NCBI RefSeq assembly: GCF_019139815.1
Contig: NZ_CP077079.1
Location: 4,650,001 to 4,714,000 of the forward strand
Length of the DNA: 64,000 bases
Direction of reading: 5' to 3'
Source of the DNA: Pseudomonas asgharzadehiana
GTDB lineage: Bacteria; Pseudomonadota; Gammaproteobacteria; Pseudomonadales; Pseudomonadaceae
A model generated the notes under the pieces. That model made no database searches. It was not told the origin of the DNA and worked only from the letters and a program-made list of their open reading frames with translations. Both the position numbers and the translations under genes were made by a program. Position 1 is the stretch's first letter. Each line of letters starts with the position of its first letter. Below, piece by piece: positions 33,512 through 43,616 of this stretch.

Positions 33512-33604
33512 TACCGACCGCGTTTTTTTGTACAGGCTGGCCTCACCCCCTCACTGTGCGTTACCCTTACGTCTTATGTGTGTTTTCCCACAAGGATTTA
33601 AGAA

Positions 33605-34339
33605 ATGTCCGAGCCAGCCAAACTGCGCGCTCACGGCCAGGCCCACTGCAAGGATTGCAGCCTGGCCCCGCTCTGCTTGCCACTTTCATTGAATCTGGAA
33701 GACATGGACGCGCTGGACGACATCGTAAAACGTGGTCGCCCGCTGAAAAAAGGCGAGTTTCTGTTTCGCCAGGGCGACAAATTCGATTCCGTCTATGCAG
33801 TACGTTCGGGCGCCTTGAAAACCTTCAGCCTCAGCGACAGCGGCGAAGAACAGATCACCGGTTTTCACCTGCCCAGCGAGCTGGTCGGGCTGTCGGGCAT
33901 GGACACCGAGATTCACCCGGTGTCGGCCCAGGCGCTGGAGACCACATCGGTATGCGAAATTCCCTTCGAACGCCTCGACGAACTGGCCCTGCAACTGCCA
34001 CAACTGCGCCGCCAGTTGATGCGCGTGATGAGCCGCGAAATTCGTGACGACCAGCAAATGATGTTGTTGCTGTCGAAGAAAACCGCCGATGAGCGCATTG
34101 CCACCTTCCTGGTCAATCTATCGGCGCGCTTCCGTGCCCGTGGCTTCTCGGCCAACCAGTTCCGCCTGAGCATGTCGCGCAACGAAATCGGCAACTACCT
34201 GGGCCTCGCGGTGGAAACCGTGTCCCGCGTATTTACCCGTTTCCAGCAGAACGAACTACTGGCCGCCGAAGGCAAGGAAGTGCACATCCTCGATCCGATC
34301 CAGCTGTGCGCGCTGGCCGGCGGCTCTCTGGAAGGCTGA
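33605..34339 (+). CDS. anr: Anaerobic regulator Anr (FNR family)
   Basis: A 244-residue CRP/FNR activator. The 4Fe-4S ligands are present: C15, C18 and C24 ([10 protein letters not shown]) and C117 (TTSVCEIP). A cyclic-nucleotide-like beta-roll follows, then a helix-turn-helix with the FNR-type reading residues ([23 protein letters not shown]). The oxygen-labile cluster lets it dimerise on TTGAT-N4-ATCAA when oxygen is low. Three such boxes lie in this window (ccoN2, ccoG, hemN). No Anr box was found before anr itself. Confidence 0.95.
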   Translation: MSEPAKLRAHGQAHCKDCSLAPLCLPLSLNLEDMDALDDIVKRGRPLKKGEFLFRQGDKFDSVYAVRSGALKTFSLSDSGEEQITGFHLPSELVGLSGMDTEIHPVSAQALETTSVCEIPFERLDELALQLPQLRRQLMRVMSREIRDDQQMMLLLSKKTADERIATFLVNLSARFRARGFSANQFRLSMSRNEIGNYLGLAVETVSRVFTRFQQNELLAAEGKEVHILDPIQLCALAGGSLEG

Positions 34340-34418
34340 GCCAGACATCTGCGGCCGCGCCAAGCAGCGAGGCCGCAGGTATACTCCGAGTCCGTTTTCC
34401 TCCCAGGACTCTTCGACG

Positions 34419-34967
34419 ATGACCTTCGATTCGTTCGACATCAAATCCCTGATCCGCCCTGTCATCGACTTCCCCAAGCCTGGGGTGATCTTCCGTGACA
34501 TCACGCCGTTGTTCCAATCACCCAAGGCCCTGCGCCTGGTGGCCGACACCTTTGCCCACCGTTATGTCGAAGCCGATTTCAGCCATATCGGCGCCATGGA
34601 TGCGCGTGGTTTCCTGATCGGGTCGATCATCGCCTACCAACTGAACAAGCCGCTGATTCTGTTCCGCAAGCAGGGCAAGCTGCCGGCCGATGTGCTGGCC
34701 GAGGGTTACCAGACCGAGTACGGCGAAGCCTTCCTGGAAGTGCACGCCGACAGCCTGTGCGAAGGTGACTCGGTGCTGATCTTCGATGACCTGATCGCCA
34801 CCGGCGGAACCTTGATCGCAGCGGCGAACCTGGTGCGGCGCATGGGCGCCAAGGTCTTTGAAGCGGCGGCGATTATTGACCTGCCGGAACTGGGCGGCTC
34901 GCAGCGCTTGGAAGATATGGGGATTCCGACTTTTTGCCTGACGCAGTTTGCGTTGACTGAACGTTAA
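34419..34967 (+). CDS. apt: Adenine phosphoribosyltransferase
   Basis: A 182-residue purine salvage enzyme. The PRPP-binding signature reads [17 protein letters not shown] and the N-terminal segment PDFPKPG-type is seen as [16 protein letters not shown]. It makes AMP from adenine and PRPP in the cytoplasm. It lies 79 bases after anr on the same strand and may be co-transcribed; a REPIN follows. Confidence 0.95.
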   Translation: MTFDSFDIKSLIRPVIDFPKPGVIFRDITPLFQSPKALRLVADTFAHRYVEADFSHIGAMDARGFLIGSIIAYQLNKPLILFRKQGKLPADVLAEGYQTEYGEAFLEVHADSLCEGDSVLIFDDLIATGGTLIAAANLVRRMGAKVFEAAAIIDLPELGGSQRLEDMGIPTFCLTQFALTER

Positions 34968-35027
34968 CGAGTGGCCGGGCTGAGGACATCGCGGACAACA
35001 TATATCTCACTAACACTGCAAAACCAT

Positions 35028-35117
35028 TGTGGGAGGGGGCTTGCTCCCGATGGCGGTGTATCAGTTAACACATTCATTGACTGACCCACTGCTATCGGGA
35101 GCAAGCCCCCTCCCACA
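35028..35117. repeat. REPIN between apt and recR
   Basis: TGTGGGAGGGGGCTTGCTCC on the left mirrors GGAGCAAGCCCCCTCCCACA on the right over 90 bases. It is nearly the same as the element at 62145-62234, differing mainly in the spacer. It lies between convergent genes. Confidence 0.85.
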
Positions 35118-35138
35118 TTTTTAGCCCTGCAGTGTCCG

Positions 35139-35741
35139 CTAGAGCGCGATCGGCTTGCGACCGGCGAACGAGTGCGCCAGGGTGCCGCCGTCCACCAACT
35201 CCAACTCTCCGCCCAACGGCACGCCATGGGCGATGCGCGACGTGATCAGGCCTTTGTTGCTCAGCAGTTGGGCGATGTAATGCGCAGTGGCTTCACCTTC
35301 CACGGTCGGGTTGGTGGCCAGGATCACTTCGGTAAAGGTGCCCTGCTCTTCGATCCGCGCCACCAGTTGCGGAATGCCGATAGCCTCCGGGCCCAGGCCG
35401 TCCAGGGGTGACAGATGGCCCTTGAGCACAAAGTAGCGCCCGCGATAACCGGTCTGCTCCACCGCGTACACGTCCATCGGCCCTTCCACCACGCACAACA
35501 GCGTGTCGTCGCGGCGCGGGTCGGCGCATTGCGGGCAGAGTTCTTCTTCGGTGAGGGTGCGGCACTGGCGGCAGTGGCCCACACCTTCCATGGCCTGGCT
35601 CAGGGCCTGGGCCAACCGGGAACCGCCGCTGCGATCGCGCTCCAGTAGTTGCAGCGCCATGCGCTGGGCGGTTTTCTGGCCGACGCCGGGCAACGTGCGC
35701 AGGGCGTCGATCAGTTGGCGAATCAGGGGGCTGAAGCTCAT
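35139..35741 (-). CDS. recR: Recombination mediator protein RecR
   Basis: A 200-residue protein from the ATG at 35741. A helix-hairpin-helix ([16 protein letters not shown]) is followed by a C4 zinc finger (C57, C60, C69, C72) and a Toprim domain ([10 protein letters not shown]). With RecO and RecF it loads RecA on gapped DNA. It follows ybaB and dnaX in the same direction, as in most proteobacteria, but here a CurA-like gene lies between ybaB and recR. Confidence 0.94.
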   Translation of the reverse strand: MSFSPLIRQLIDALRTLPGVGQKTAQRMALQLLERDRSGGSRLAQALSQAMEGVGHCRQCRTLTEEELCPQCADPRRDDTLLCVVEGPMDVYAVEQTGYRGRYFVLKGHLSPLDGLGPEAIGIPQLVARIEEQGTFTEVILATNPTVEGEATAHYIAQLLSNKGLITSRIAHGVPLGGELELVDGGTLAHSFAGRKPIAL

Positions 35742-35807
35742 GGGGCAATGGTCCGACAAAACAACGAGACGCGGTTTATACCCGCGCCCCGGATTAGCGT
35801 CAAATCC

Positions 35808-36842
35808 TCAATCCTGGGCGACGCGCACCACCAACTTGCCGAAGTTGCGCCCCTCGAGCAAACCGATAAAGGCTTCGGGCGCGCGCTCCAGGCCCTCGAC
35901 CACGTCTTCGCGGAACTTGATCTTAGCGTCGCGTACCCAAGGCGCCATGGCGCTGAGGAACTCGGGCTGACGGTCGCCGTAGTCGTCGAATACGATAAAG
36001 CCCTGGATCCGCACACGCTTGGTCAACAGGGTACGTTGCAAGGCCGGCAAGCGATCAGGCCCGCTGGGCGCCTCATGGGCGTTGTAGCCGGCGATGAGCC
36101 CGCACAGGGGAATGCGAGCCTTGGAGTTGAGCAAGGGCACTATGGCGTCGAATACTTTGCCACCGACGTTCTCGAAGTAGATGTCCACACCGTTGAAGCA
36201 GGCTTGGGCCAACTCATCGGCAAACTCCGCGCTCTTGTGGTCGATACAGGCATCAAAGCCAAGCTCATCCACCACATAACGGCACTTGTCGGCGCCGCCC
36301 GCGACGCCGACCACACGCAAGCCCTTGAGCTTGGCCACCTGGCCCACCACCGAGCCCACCGCGCCGGATGCCGCGGCGACCACCAGGGTTTCGCCGGCCT
36401 TGGGTTGACCGATGTCCATCAGGCCCATGTAGGCAGTCATGCCAGGCATGCCCAGCACACCCAGGGCCATTGACGGACTGGGCAGGCCTTTGGGCACCGG
36501 CATCAGGTTGCGGCCGTCGGAAATACTGTGGCTCTGCCAGCCGGTGGCGCCGACCACCAGGTCGCCCACCTCGAATTCAGGATGACGCGACTGTTCGATA
36601 CGGCTGACAGCGCCCCCGGTCATTACCTCGTCGATTTCCACCGGTGCGGCGTAGGACGGGGCATCGCTCATACGCCCACGCATGTAGGGATCGAGGGACA
36701 GGTACAGCGTTTTGAGCAGTACCTGGCCGTCCGCCAACTCCGGCAGGCTCACGCGCTCCAGGCGGAAGTTTTCCGGGGTGGGCGCGCCGTGAGGGCGCGA
36801 GACCAGGACGATGCGCTGGTTGAGTGTCGGTTCTTGAGGCAT
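35808..36842 (-). CDS. NADP-dependent oxidoreductase, CurA/leukotriene B4 reductase type
   Basis: A 344-residue zinc-free medium-chain reductase. It has an N-terminal GroES-like domain, then the dinucleotide-binding segment AASGAVGSVVGQVAKLKG and the family stretch FENVGGKVFDAIVPLLN. E. coli CurA (YncB) reduces curcumin; other members reduce enones and quinones. The true substrate is unknown. It is inserted between ybaB and recR and is bounded by a terminator, so it is probably a separate unit. Confidence 0.88.
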   Translation of the reverse strand: MPQEPTLNQRIVLVSRPHGAPTPENFRLERVSLPELADGQVLLKTLYLSLDPYMRGRMSDAPSYAAPVEIDEVMTGGAVSRIEQSRHPEFEVGDLVVGATGWQSHSISDGRNLMPVPKGLPSPSMALGVLGMPGMTAYMGLMDIGQPKAGETLVVAAASGAVGSVVGQVAKLKGLRVVGVAGGADKCRYVVDELGFDACIDHKSAEFADELAQACFNGVDIYFENVGGKVFDAIVPLLNSKARIPLCGLIAGYNAHEAPSGPDRLPALQRTLLTKRVRIQGFIVFDDYGDRQPEFLSAMAPWVRDAKIKFREDVVEGLERAPEAFIGLLEGRNFGKLVVRVAQD

Positions 36843-36943
36843 GAAGGGGCTCCTTTATCGAATTCATCGGTACAGGGTGCAGACCATCATCAGGTGGTTG
36901 GGGTTCAGATCGTTCCCACCTGCTGGAGCGATCACCGGCAGAC

Positions 36944-36973
36944 AAAAAAATGCCAGGCACGAGGCCTGGCATT
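36944..36973 (-). terminator. Rho-independent terminator of dnaX-ybaB
   Basis: AATGCCAGGC and GCCTGGCATT (36949-36973) form a 10-base stem with a 5-base loop. On the minus strand the stem runs into TTTTTTT, 23 bases after the ybaB stop. Confidence 0.9.
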
Positions 36974-36995
36974 GGAGCTTAGCGCAGACTGCCGA

Positions 36996-37334
36996 TCAGA
37001 ACGGCAGCTTCATGCCCGGTGGCAGCTGCATGCCAGCGGTCACACCGGACATTTTGTCCTGGCTGTTGGCTTCGATCTTGCGCACGGCGTCGTTGACGGC
37101 GGCGGCGAACAAGTCTTCCAGCACTTCACGGTCGTCATCGCTGACGCCTTCGAGCAGGCTTGGGTCGATGCTCACGCGCTTGATGTCGTGACGACCGGTC
37201 ATCACCACGCTGACCATATCGCCACCGGCTTTACCGGTGACTTCGGCGTTGGCCAGTTCTTCCTGCATCTTGGCCATTTTTTCCTGCATCTGCTGCGCCT
37301 GCTTCATCAGGCCGGCCATGCCACCTTTCATCAT
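36996..37334 (-). CDS. ybaB: YbaB/EbfC family nucleoid-associated protein
   Basis: A 112-residue DNA-binding protein: [20 protein letters not shown] opens the family coiled region, and the middle [21 protein letters not shown] is conserved. The start at 37334 follows GAGGTGA; a second ATG comes directly after. It binds DNA as a tweezer-like dimer. It lies 43 bases after dnaX and forms a unit with it. Confidence 0.93.
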   Translation of the reverse strand: MMKGGMAGLMKQAQQMQEKMAKMQEELANAEVTGKAGGDMVSVVMTGRHDIKRVSIDPSLLEGVSDDDREVLEDLFAAAVNDAVRKIEANSQDKMSGVTAGMQLPPGMKLPF

Positions 37335-37377
37335 GGGAATCACCTCAAACGTTCGTGGATCAGTTAATAGCCCGGTG

Positions 37378-39432
37378 TTATGACGCCTGGGGCACCGGGG
37401 CTTCGACAGGTTCAATAGTATCGTGGCGGACGACCGCACCGAAGTGTTGCATCATTTGTTGGATGAGCGGATCGCCGTGGATCGACTCTTCAGCCTCGCG
37501 CTGGCGGTTGAGGCGCCGGCGTGTGGCGGCCTGGGCGGGGGTTTCCTGCTCGGGCTTGATCAACTCGATGGCGATGGTCAGCGTGCGCCCATGGTACTGG
37601 TTGAGCGCGTCATTGAGCCGGCGTTGCTGGGTCGCGTTGAACAGGGCGCTATGGGCCGGGTCCAGGTGCAGCAACCAGTGGTCGCCCTCGATGGAGATCA
37701 GCGTGCAGTTGGCGGCGATGCTACCGGTCATGCCGGAGATCGGCAGTTTCGGGAACAGTTCCAGCCATTGCAACGCCAGGCCGGTGGCCGGGGCCGCAGC
37801 GGGTTCAGGCTCGGGCTCGGGCGCAGGCTCGGCGGCGTGTTCGCTGGCCAGGTCGTCTAGGTAGCTGTAGGCCGAATCCATGTCCGGCTCGATGTAGTCT
37901 TCGTCCAGCGGCGGCTCGTCGTCATCGAGGTCGATGCCCGGCGTGGCGCTATCGACCTGGGCCACGGTCGGCTCGGGCACCGGCGCCGACACCCACTCCG
38001 GCGCGGCCGGCACTGCGCTGTCCGGGGTCGGCGCAGGCATTGGCGTCAGCTCGGGCTGCTCGCCGGTGGTTTCCAGCACGGGCTCCACGGCGGGTTGCAG
38101 CTCGACTTCGGGTTCGGGCTCGGGTTCTACCGGGTCGTTCCACGGCAGGTCGACGACAGGCGCGGGCTCGGCTTCGATAACCGGCGCAGGCTCGGCCACC
38201 GGCGCCGCCGCGACAGGCGCAGGCGCCGGGGCAGGCGCAGCAACCACTGGCGCGACGACCGCCGCGCCAGCCACTGGTTTGGCGGAATCAACTGTGGCCT
38301 GGCTGATCCCCACTGGCTTTAGCGGCTGCCTCGGTACGTCTGCCGAGTCCGCAGGCCGGAAGGCCAGCATCCGCAGCAGCACCATCTCGAAGCCACCCCG
38401 CGGGTCCGGCGCCAGCGGCAGGTCGCGGCGACCGATCAGCCCCATCTGGTAGTAGAACTGCACATCTTCGGCCGGCAGCGCCTGGGCCAGGGCCAATACG
38501 CGGTCGCGGTCGCCATGACCGTTGTCGACCCCTTCCGGCAGGGCCTGGGCGATGGCAACGCGGTGCAGCACATTAAGGATTTCCGACAGCACGCCGTTCC
38601 AATCCGGGCCCTGTTCCGACAAGTGGCGCACCGCTTCAAGCAACGCCTTGGCGTCACCTTCGATCAGCGCGTGCAGCACGTCGAACACCTGGCCGTGGTC
38701 GAGGGTGCCGAGCATCGCGCGCACATCGGCGGCCATGACCTTGCCTTCACCAAAGGCGATGGCTTGGTCGGTGAGGCTCATGGCATCCCGCATCGAGCCA
38801 TCGGCGGCGCGGCCGAGCAGCCACAGTGCGTCGTCTTCGAACGGCACGTTCTCGACGCCCAGCACGTGGGTCAAATGCTCGACCACGCGCTCGGGGGTCA
38901 TGTTTTTCAGAGAGAACTGCAGGCACCGCGACAGAATCGTTGCAGGAAGCTTCTGCGGGTCGGTGGTGGCCAGGATGAATTTGACGTAGGGCGGCGGCTC
39001 TTCCAGGGTTTTCAACAAGGCGTTGAAGGAATGGCTGGACAGCATGTGCACTTCGTCGATCAGGTAGACCTTGAAGCGGCCGCGGCTCGGCGCGTACTGC
39101 ACGTTGTCGAGCAGTTCGCGGGTGTCTTCGACCTTGGTGCGGCTCGCAGCGTCGATCTCGATCAGGTCGACGAAACGCCCTTCGTCGATTTCCCGGCACA
39201 CCGAACAGGTGCCGCAGGGCGTCGAGGTGATGCCGGTTTCACAGTTCAGGCACTTGGCGATGATGCGCGCAATAGTGGTCTTGCCCACCCCACGGGTGCC
39301 GGTGAACAGGTAGGCATGGTGCAGCCGTTGGCTGTCCAAGGCATTGATCAGAGCCTTGAGCACATGGGTCTGGCCGACCATTTCGCGGAACGAGCGCGGG
39401 CGCCATTTACGTGCAAGAACCTGATAACTCAT
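37378..39432 (-). CDS. dnaX: DNA polymerase III subunits tau/gamma
   Basis: A 684-residue clamp-loader ATPase. Walker A (GTRGVGKT) is at residues 45-52 and the zinc module is C64, C73, C76 and C79; the sensor region reads [16 protein letters not shown]. After the clamp-loader lobes comes a Pro/Ala/Glu-rich linker (about residues 390-570), then the tau C-terminal domain that contacts DnaB and polymerase alpha. The ATG at 39432 gives the family start [12 protein letters not shown]. No E. coli-style A-AAA-AAG slip site was seen, so a short gamma form is not evident. Confidence 0.95.
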   Translation of the reverse strand: MSYQVLARKWRPRSFREMVGQTHVLKALINALDSQRLHHAYLFTGTRGVGKTTIARIIAKCLNCETGITSTPCGTCSVCREIDEGRFVDLIEIDAASRTKVEDTRELLDNVQYAPSRGRFKVYLIDEVHMLSSHSFNALLKTLEEPPPYVKFILATTDPQKLPATILSRCLQFSLKNMTPERVVEHLTHVLGVENVPFEDDALWLLGRAADGSMRDAMSLTDQAIAFGEGKVMAADVRAMLGTLDHGQVFDVLHALIEGDAKALLEAVRHLSEQGPDWNGVLSEILNVLHRVAIAQALPEGVDNGHGDRDRVLALAQALPAEDVQFYYQMGLIGRRDLPLAPDPRGGFEMVLLRMLAFRPADSADVPRQPLKPVGISQATVDSAKPVAGAAVVAPVVAAPAPAPAPVAAAPVAEPAPVIEAEPAPVVDLPWNDPVEPEPEPEVELQPAVEPVLETTGEQPELTPMPAPTPDSAVPAAPEWVSAPVPEPTVAQVDSATPGIDLDDDEPPLDEDYIEPDMDSAYSYLDDLASEHAAEPAPEPEPEPAAAPATGLALQWLELFPKLPISGMTGSIAANCTLISIEGDHWLLHLDPAHSALFNATQQRRLNDALNQYHGRTLTIAIELIKPEQETPAQAATRRRLNRQREAEESIHGDPLIQQMMQHFGAVVRHDTIEPVEAPVPQAS

Positions 39433-39564
39433 CGAAAACCGTCGCAACTGGGAAGCGGAAGCCCGTAATGCTAGCGGAGCAAGGGGGAAATTGCATCCGG
39501 CACGCTCGTCTAATCTGACTAAGCTCTGCGCAGTGGCCTGCAAAGGCCTGAACCCGGAGAGAAT

Positions 39565-40326
39565 ATGCGCGTAGTCCTGGGCGCTTTATGGATGATCACC
39601 ACGGCGAGCCTTGCGGCGCCTGCACCGCTGCGCTTTTCGGTGTCCGACAGTTGGGCGATGCCCATGGTGCAACTGGATAATGGCCGGCCAACCCAGGGTA
39701 TTTTGTATGACTTGATGTCGAGCCTGGCCACCCACGTTGGCCATCCGGCGCACTTCCAGGTACTGGCACGCGCACGGATCGCCGCGTCCATGGCCCATGG
39801 TGAAATTGACGTGCGCTGTTACGTCACGCCGTCATGGGTCGATAACCTGTCGGGCGATTACATCTGGAGCGTGCCGCTGATGGTGCAGCGCAACGTACTG
39901 GTAAGTACCCGCAGCCAGCCGGTACAGATACTCAAGCTGGCGCCACAGTCGATCGGCACGGTGCTCAATTATCGCTATGCCATCCTCGATCCGCTGTTTG
40001 CCAACGGCCAGCTCAGCCGGGACGATGCACGCAGCGAAGAACAGGTGCTGCACAAACTGGTGGCCGGGCGTTACACCTACGCGGCGAGCAACGAATGGAG
40101 CGTCGACCGCTTCAACCAAAAAATGCCGATCGGCCAACGGCTGCACAAGGTGGCCGTGATTAATGAGCAAGACCTCGGCTGCGTCGTGCGCAATGACCCC
40201 ACCGTACCGGTGCAAAAAATTCTGCGCGCGCTGCTGCACATGAAGATGTCCGGCGAAATCGACGACATCATCAAGCTGTACACCGGCGAGGATCCGGTGC
40301 CGCTGCACACTCCTGACAGGAACTGA
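39565..40326 (+). CDS. Periplasmic solute-binding protein (amino-acid ABC type, SBP_bac_3-like)
   Basis: A 253-residue protein with an apparent signal peptide (MRVVLGALWMITTASLAAPA). The segments QGILYDLMSSLATHVGHP, ARIAASMAHGEIDVRCY and the C-terminal GEIDDIIKLYTG follow the type 3 solute-binding fold. No ABC permease or ATPase is nearby, so it may be a sensor or an orphan binding protein. It is divergent from dnaX; GGAG precedes the ATG. Confidence 0.75.
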   Translation: MRVVLGALWMITTASLAAPAPLRFSVSDSWAMPMVQLDNGRPTQGILYDLMSSLATHVGHPAHFQVLARARIAASMAHGEIDVRCYVTPSWVDNLSGDYIWSVPLMVQRNVLVSTRSQPVQILKLAPQSIGTVLNYRYAILDPLFANGQLSRDDARSEEQVLHKLVAGRYTYAASNEWSVDRFNQKMPIGQRLHKVAVINEQDLGCVVRNDPTVPVQKILRALLHMKMSGEIDDIIKLYTGEDPVPLHTPDRN

Positions 40327-40381
40327 CAGGGCTGCCTTATAGACTCGGCGCCACTCAACGTTCGTACCCCAAGGAGCCTGC

Positions 40382-40753
40382 ATGAACACCCTCGCCCATT
40401 ACTTCCTGCTGTATGTCGACAGCCCGGCCACCAGCGCCAATTTCTACAGCCGCCTGCTGGGCAAGCCGCCCGTGGAGCTCAATCCGACCTTTGCCCTGTT
40501 CATCCTCGACAACGGCGTGAAGCTGGGCCTGTGGTCGCGCCACACCGTGCAGCCGGCCGCCACGGCCACCGGCGGGGGCGGCGAAGTGGGCTTTGCCCTG
40601 GCTGACACTGCCGCCGTCAGGGCGCTGCACGATCAATGGGTAGAGCGCGGCGCGCCGATCCTGCAGTCACCGACCGCCGTGGACTTCGGCTACACCTTCG
40701 TCGCCCAAGACCCCGACGGTCACCGCTTGCGCGCGTTCAGCCTGAACGACTGA
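40382..40753 (+). CDS. VOC family protein (glyoxalase/bleomycin-resistance fold)
   Basis: A 123-residue single-domain VOC protein. It begins HYFLLYVDSPATSANFYSRLLG and ends in the family segment TFVAQDPDGHRLRAFSL. Proteins of this size act on glyoxal adducts or bind drugs; nothing here identifies the ligand. AAGGAG precedes the ATG. Its last 87 bases overlap the end of the convergent EamA-type gene. Confidence 0.85.
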   Translation: MNTLAHYFLLYVDSPATSANFYSRLLGKPPVELNPTFALFILDNGVKLGLWSRHTVQPAATATGGGGEVGFALADTAAVRALHDQWVERGAPILQSPTAVDFGYTFVAQDPDGHRLRAFSLND

Positions 40754-41626
40754 GCGCCAACGCCCCTCCAGACTGATGGCCGCCACACTCGCCAACACAA
40801 TCACGCCGCCGAGCACCACCTGCAGGGTGATCCGTTCACCCAGCAGCGTCGCGGCCATCACCATCGCCACCGGCGGGATCAGATACATCGCCACCGACGC
40901 ACGGCTGACCTCGACATGCTTGAGCACATAGCCCCAGGCAAGGTAGGCCAAGGCGCTGGGGAAAATACCCAGCACCAGCACCGCCAGGTTCTGCTGCAAC
41001 GGCGCCCGCATCACGGCGGTTGGCAGGCCCGGCAGGTTGACGCAGAGCATCAGGGTGCCCGACCACACCATGTAGCACGCCATGGTCAACGGGCTGTAGC
41101 GGTGGGCATAGTGTTTCTGGATGGCGAAATACACGCTCCATGACAGCGCCGCCAGCAGGATCAGTAACCCGCGCGGGTCGAGATCGCCCACGCCCAGGTC
41201 GCCCCAGATCACCACCAGCACCCCCAGCAAGCCCAGCAGCACACAGCCCCAACGCCAGGCGCTGACGCGTTCCTTCAGGCAGCAAAACGCAATGAGCACG
41301 CTGAACAGCGGCACCGACTGCGCCAATACGCTGGACGCCGCCGCCGTCACCCATTGCTGCCCGGCATTGAGGCTCATGTGGTGCAGGAACACGCCGAAAA
41401 AACCCAACACCAGCAACCAGGGCACATCCCGCAGGCGCGGCCGGCCGATGCCCACCACCAGCGCCACACCGCCCATGAACACCGAGGCAATCAGAAACCG
41501 CAGCAACGCCAGTTGGCCCGGGCTGTAGCTGTGCAGGCCCATGTGCACGCCAGTCGGCGAAAAAGCCCAACAGAGGATCACGCCGGCAATGACTAGCGTA
41601 AGCTTCACGGGTGACGGGGTTTTCAT
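40667..41626 (-). CDS. EamA-family (DMT) transporter
   Basis: A 319-residue membrane protein with about ten helices in two EamA repeats (VIAGVILCWAFSPTGVHMGL onwards, and GLLILLAALSWSVYFAIQKH onwards). Start chosen at ATG 41626 (MKTPSPVKLTLVIAG); the frame is open upstream but adds a hydrophilic stretch atypical of the family. The last 25 or so residues lie beyond the second EamA repeat and are encoded opposite the VOC gene. It is divergent from a LysR gene about 100 bases away, which suggests regulation by it. The substrate is unknown. Confidence 0.86.
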   Translation of the reverse strand: MKTPSPVKLTLVIAGVILCWAFSPTGVHMGLHSYSPGQLALLRFLIASVFMGGVALVVGIGRPRLRDVPWLLVLGFFGVFLHHMSLNAGQQWVTAAASSVLAQSVPLFSVLIAFCCLKERVSAWRWGCVLLGLLGVLVVIWGDLGVGDLDPRGLLILLAALSWSVYFAIQKHYAHRYSPLTMACYMVWSGTLMLCVNLPGLPTAVMRAPLQQNLAVLVLGIFPSALAYLAWGYVLKHVEVSRASVAMYLIPPVAMVMAATLLGERITLQVVLGGVIVLASVAAISLEGRWRSVVQAERAQAVTVGVLGDEGVAEVHGGR

Positions 41627-41728
41627 CGATGGCGTCCAGAAACTGCGAAGGGATTGCGTCAGTCTTGGCCCGTGCGCCTCGTAGGACAATTAAGTGTTTC
41701 TGACTTCTGAAATCAGCGGAACTGAGCA

Positions 41729-42592
41729 ATGGAACTGGCCCAACTGAAAATGGTGCGAGCCGTGGCGCAAACCGGCAGCGTGGCCCAGGCCGCACAGCAA
41801 TTGCACTGCGTGCCCTCCAACATCACCACACGCATCAAGCAGCTGGAAAGCGAGTTGGGCACGCCGCTGTTTATCCGCTCCGGACGCGGGCTGGCCATCA
41901 GTGCCGCCGGTGAAATTTTCCTGGAATACTGCGAGCGCATCCTCGCGCTGGTGGACGAATCCAAGCGCGCGGTGGACGCCACCGCGATTCCCCGTGGCAC
42001 CTTGCGCATCGGCGCGGTGGAGTCCAGCGCGAGCGGCCGCCTGCCGCCGCTGCTGGCCGAATATCACCGACGCTACCCCGACGTCAGCCTGGAGCTGGTG
42101 ACCGGCTCCTGGGCCCAGTTGCTCGACGACCTGCAGCACCATCGCCTGGATGTCGCCCTGGTGGCTGCCAGCAACCCGCGCGCCAAGCTCGAACACAGCG
42201 TGGTCTACAGCGAACGCCTGGTGCTGATCGCCAGCGCCTGCAGCGCGCCGATCCACAGTGCCGAGGACCTCGCCGGGCGCACCCTGCTGGTGTGGCCGCC
42301 GGGCTGCCCTTACCGGGCGGCGCTGGAAAACTGGCTCAAACCCCACGCCTTCAAGCCGACCGTCGCCAGCTATGCCAGTTGGGGCACGATCATTGGTTGT
42401 GTGAGTGCCGGTATTGGCGTGGCCCTGGCGCCGGAGGGCATCCTGGCGCGCTATGAGCAGGCCGATCAGTTGGCGTCGTACCGGTTTGACGAATTGCAGG
42501 CCGTGGACAACCTGCTGTTCTGGCACAAGGACACCCAACGCCACCTGGCACGGGATGCGTTTGCCGGCCTGCTGCGCGAGACCTTCAGCTAA
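41729..42592 (+). CDS. LysR-family transcriptional regulator
   Basis: A 287-residue regulator. The N-terminal winged helix-turn-helix (MVRAVAQTGSVAQAAQQLHC, then SNITTRIKQLE) is followed by the periplasmic-binding-like effector domain (RGTLRIGAVESSASGRLPPL onwards). It resembles the PtxR/putrescine-utilisation-type LysRs, but no specific name is justified. The promoter region is shared with the divergent EamA exporter, its probable target. Confidence 0.9.
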   Translation: MELAQLKMVRAVAQTGSVAQAAQQLHCVPSNITTRIKQLESELGTPLFIRSGRGLAISAAGEIFLEYCERILALVDESKRAVDATAIPRGTLRIGAVESSASGRLPPLLAEYHRRYPDVSLELVTGSWAQLLDDLQHHRLDVALVAASNPRAKLEHSVVYSERLVLIASACSAPIHSAEDLAGRTLLVWPPGCPYRAALENWLKPHAFKPTVASYASWGTIIGCVSAGIGVALAPEGILARYEQADQLASYRFDELQAVDNLLFWHKDTQRHLARDAFAGLLRETFS

Positions 42593-42653
42593 CCTGTAAC
42601 AGGTTATTTCGGTTATCCTTCCGCGAAATTAATTCAAAATGTAAGGGACTACC

Positions 42654-43559
42654 ATGAATTACTTCCGCCTATTGCTGGCGGCGGCCGTGCTGAGCCTGCC
42701 TGTCGCCCCCGCTTTTGCCGCTTCCACACCCGCTGCCCCGGTTGAAGCCAGTGCGCCCGCCGAGACCGCCGAGCATTTTCTCGCGTCGCTCAAACAACAA
42801 ACCGGCACGGTCACCCTGCCCAGTGGCATTGCCACCCTCAAGCTCAACGACGAATTCTATTACCTCAACCCCGCCGACACCGAGCGCCTGCTCACCGATG
42901 GCTGGGGCAACCCGCCGGGCTTCAAGACCCTGGGCATGATCGTGCCCAAAGCGGTCAGCCCGTTGTCCGAGCGTGGCTGGGGCGTGATCGTGAGCTATAA
43001 GGCCGACGGGCATATTTCCGACGAGGATGCTGCAAAAATCGACTACACCGACCTGCTCAAGCAGATGCAAGAAGAAGACGAAGCCGACAACAAAGAACGC
43101 CAGAAACAAGGCTACGCCGGCCTGCACCTGCTGGGCTGGGCCGAACCGCCGCACTACGACGAAACCTCGCACAAGATGTATTGGGCGCGGGAACTGAAAG
43201 CCGACGACGCCGAGCAGAACACACTCAACTACAGCATCCGCGTGCTGGGTCGTGAAGGCGTGCTGGAACTCAACGCCGTCGCGGCCATGGCCGACCTGTC
43301 GACCATCAAGCAAGAACTGCCCAAGGTCCTGGCCTTTACCAACTTCACCGACGGCAACCTCTACACCGACTTCAACCCCAAAACCGACAAGCTGGCCACG
43401 TACGGCCTGGCCGCGCTGGTGGCCGGCGGGATTGCCGCCAAGGCCGGGCTGTTCGCCAAGATCGGCATATTCCTGCTGGCGGCAAAGAAGTTTCTGGTGA
43501 TTGGCGTAGTGGCGTTACTCGCCGGGGTACGCAAGCTGTTCGGCCGTAACAAGTCCTGA
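42654..43559 (+). CDS. DUF2167 membrane protein
   Basis: A 301-residue protein with a signal peptide (LLLAAAVLSLPVAPAFA) and two C-terminal hydrophobic segments (YGLAALVAGGIAAKAGLF and IGIFLLAAKKFLVIGVVALL). The middle carries typical DUF2167 text (GWGVIVSYKADGHISDEDAAKIDY, in part). Function is unknown; the topology suggests a large periplasmic domain tethered at its C-terminal end. AAGGGA lies upstream. It is a single gene. Confidence 0.85.
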   Translation: MNYFRLLLAAAVLSLPVAPAFAASTPAAPVEASAPAETAEHFLASLKQQTGTVTLPSGIATLKLNDEFYYLNPADTERLLTDGWGNPPGFKTLGMIVPKAVSPLSERGWGVIVSYKADGHISDEDAAKIDYTDLLKQMQEEDEADNKERQKQGYAGLHLLGWAEPPHYDETSHKMYWARELKADDAEQNTLNYSIRVLGREGVLELNAVAAMADLSTIKQELPKVLAFTNFTDGNLYTDFNPKTDKLATYGLAALVAGGIAAKAGLFAKIGIFLLAAKKFLVIGVVALLAGVRKLFGRNKS

Positions 43560-43570
43560 GCCCAGGCATG

Positions 43571-43603
43571 AAAACGCCGCTGCGTGCCTGGCACACAGCG
43601 GCG
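43571..43603 (-). terminator. Hairpin ending the muramidase cassette
   Basis: CGCCGCTG (43575-43582) pairs with CAGCGGCG (43596-43603). On the minus strand the stem is followed by TTTT. It lies 13 bases after the stop of the exported-protein gene. Confidence 0.6.
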
Positions 43604-43616
43604 CGGGGGAAGTCAC

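Noticed and set aside
37378..39432. Programmed frameshift in dnaX giving gamma
   Set aside because: No A-AAA-AAG or similar slippery run with a following stem was found in the gene.
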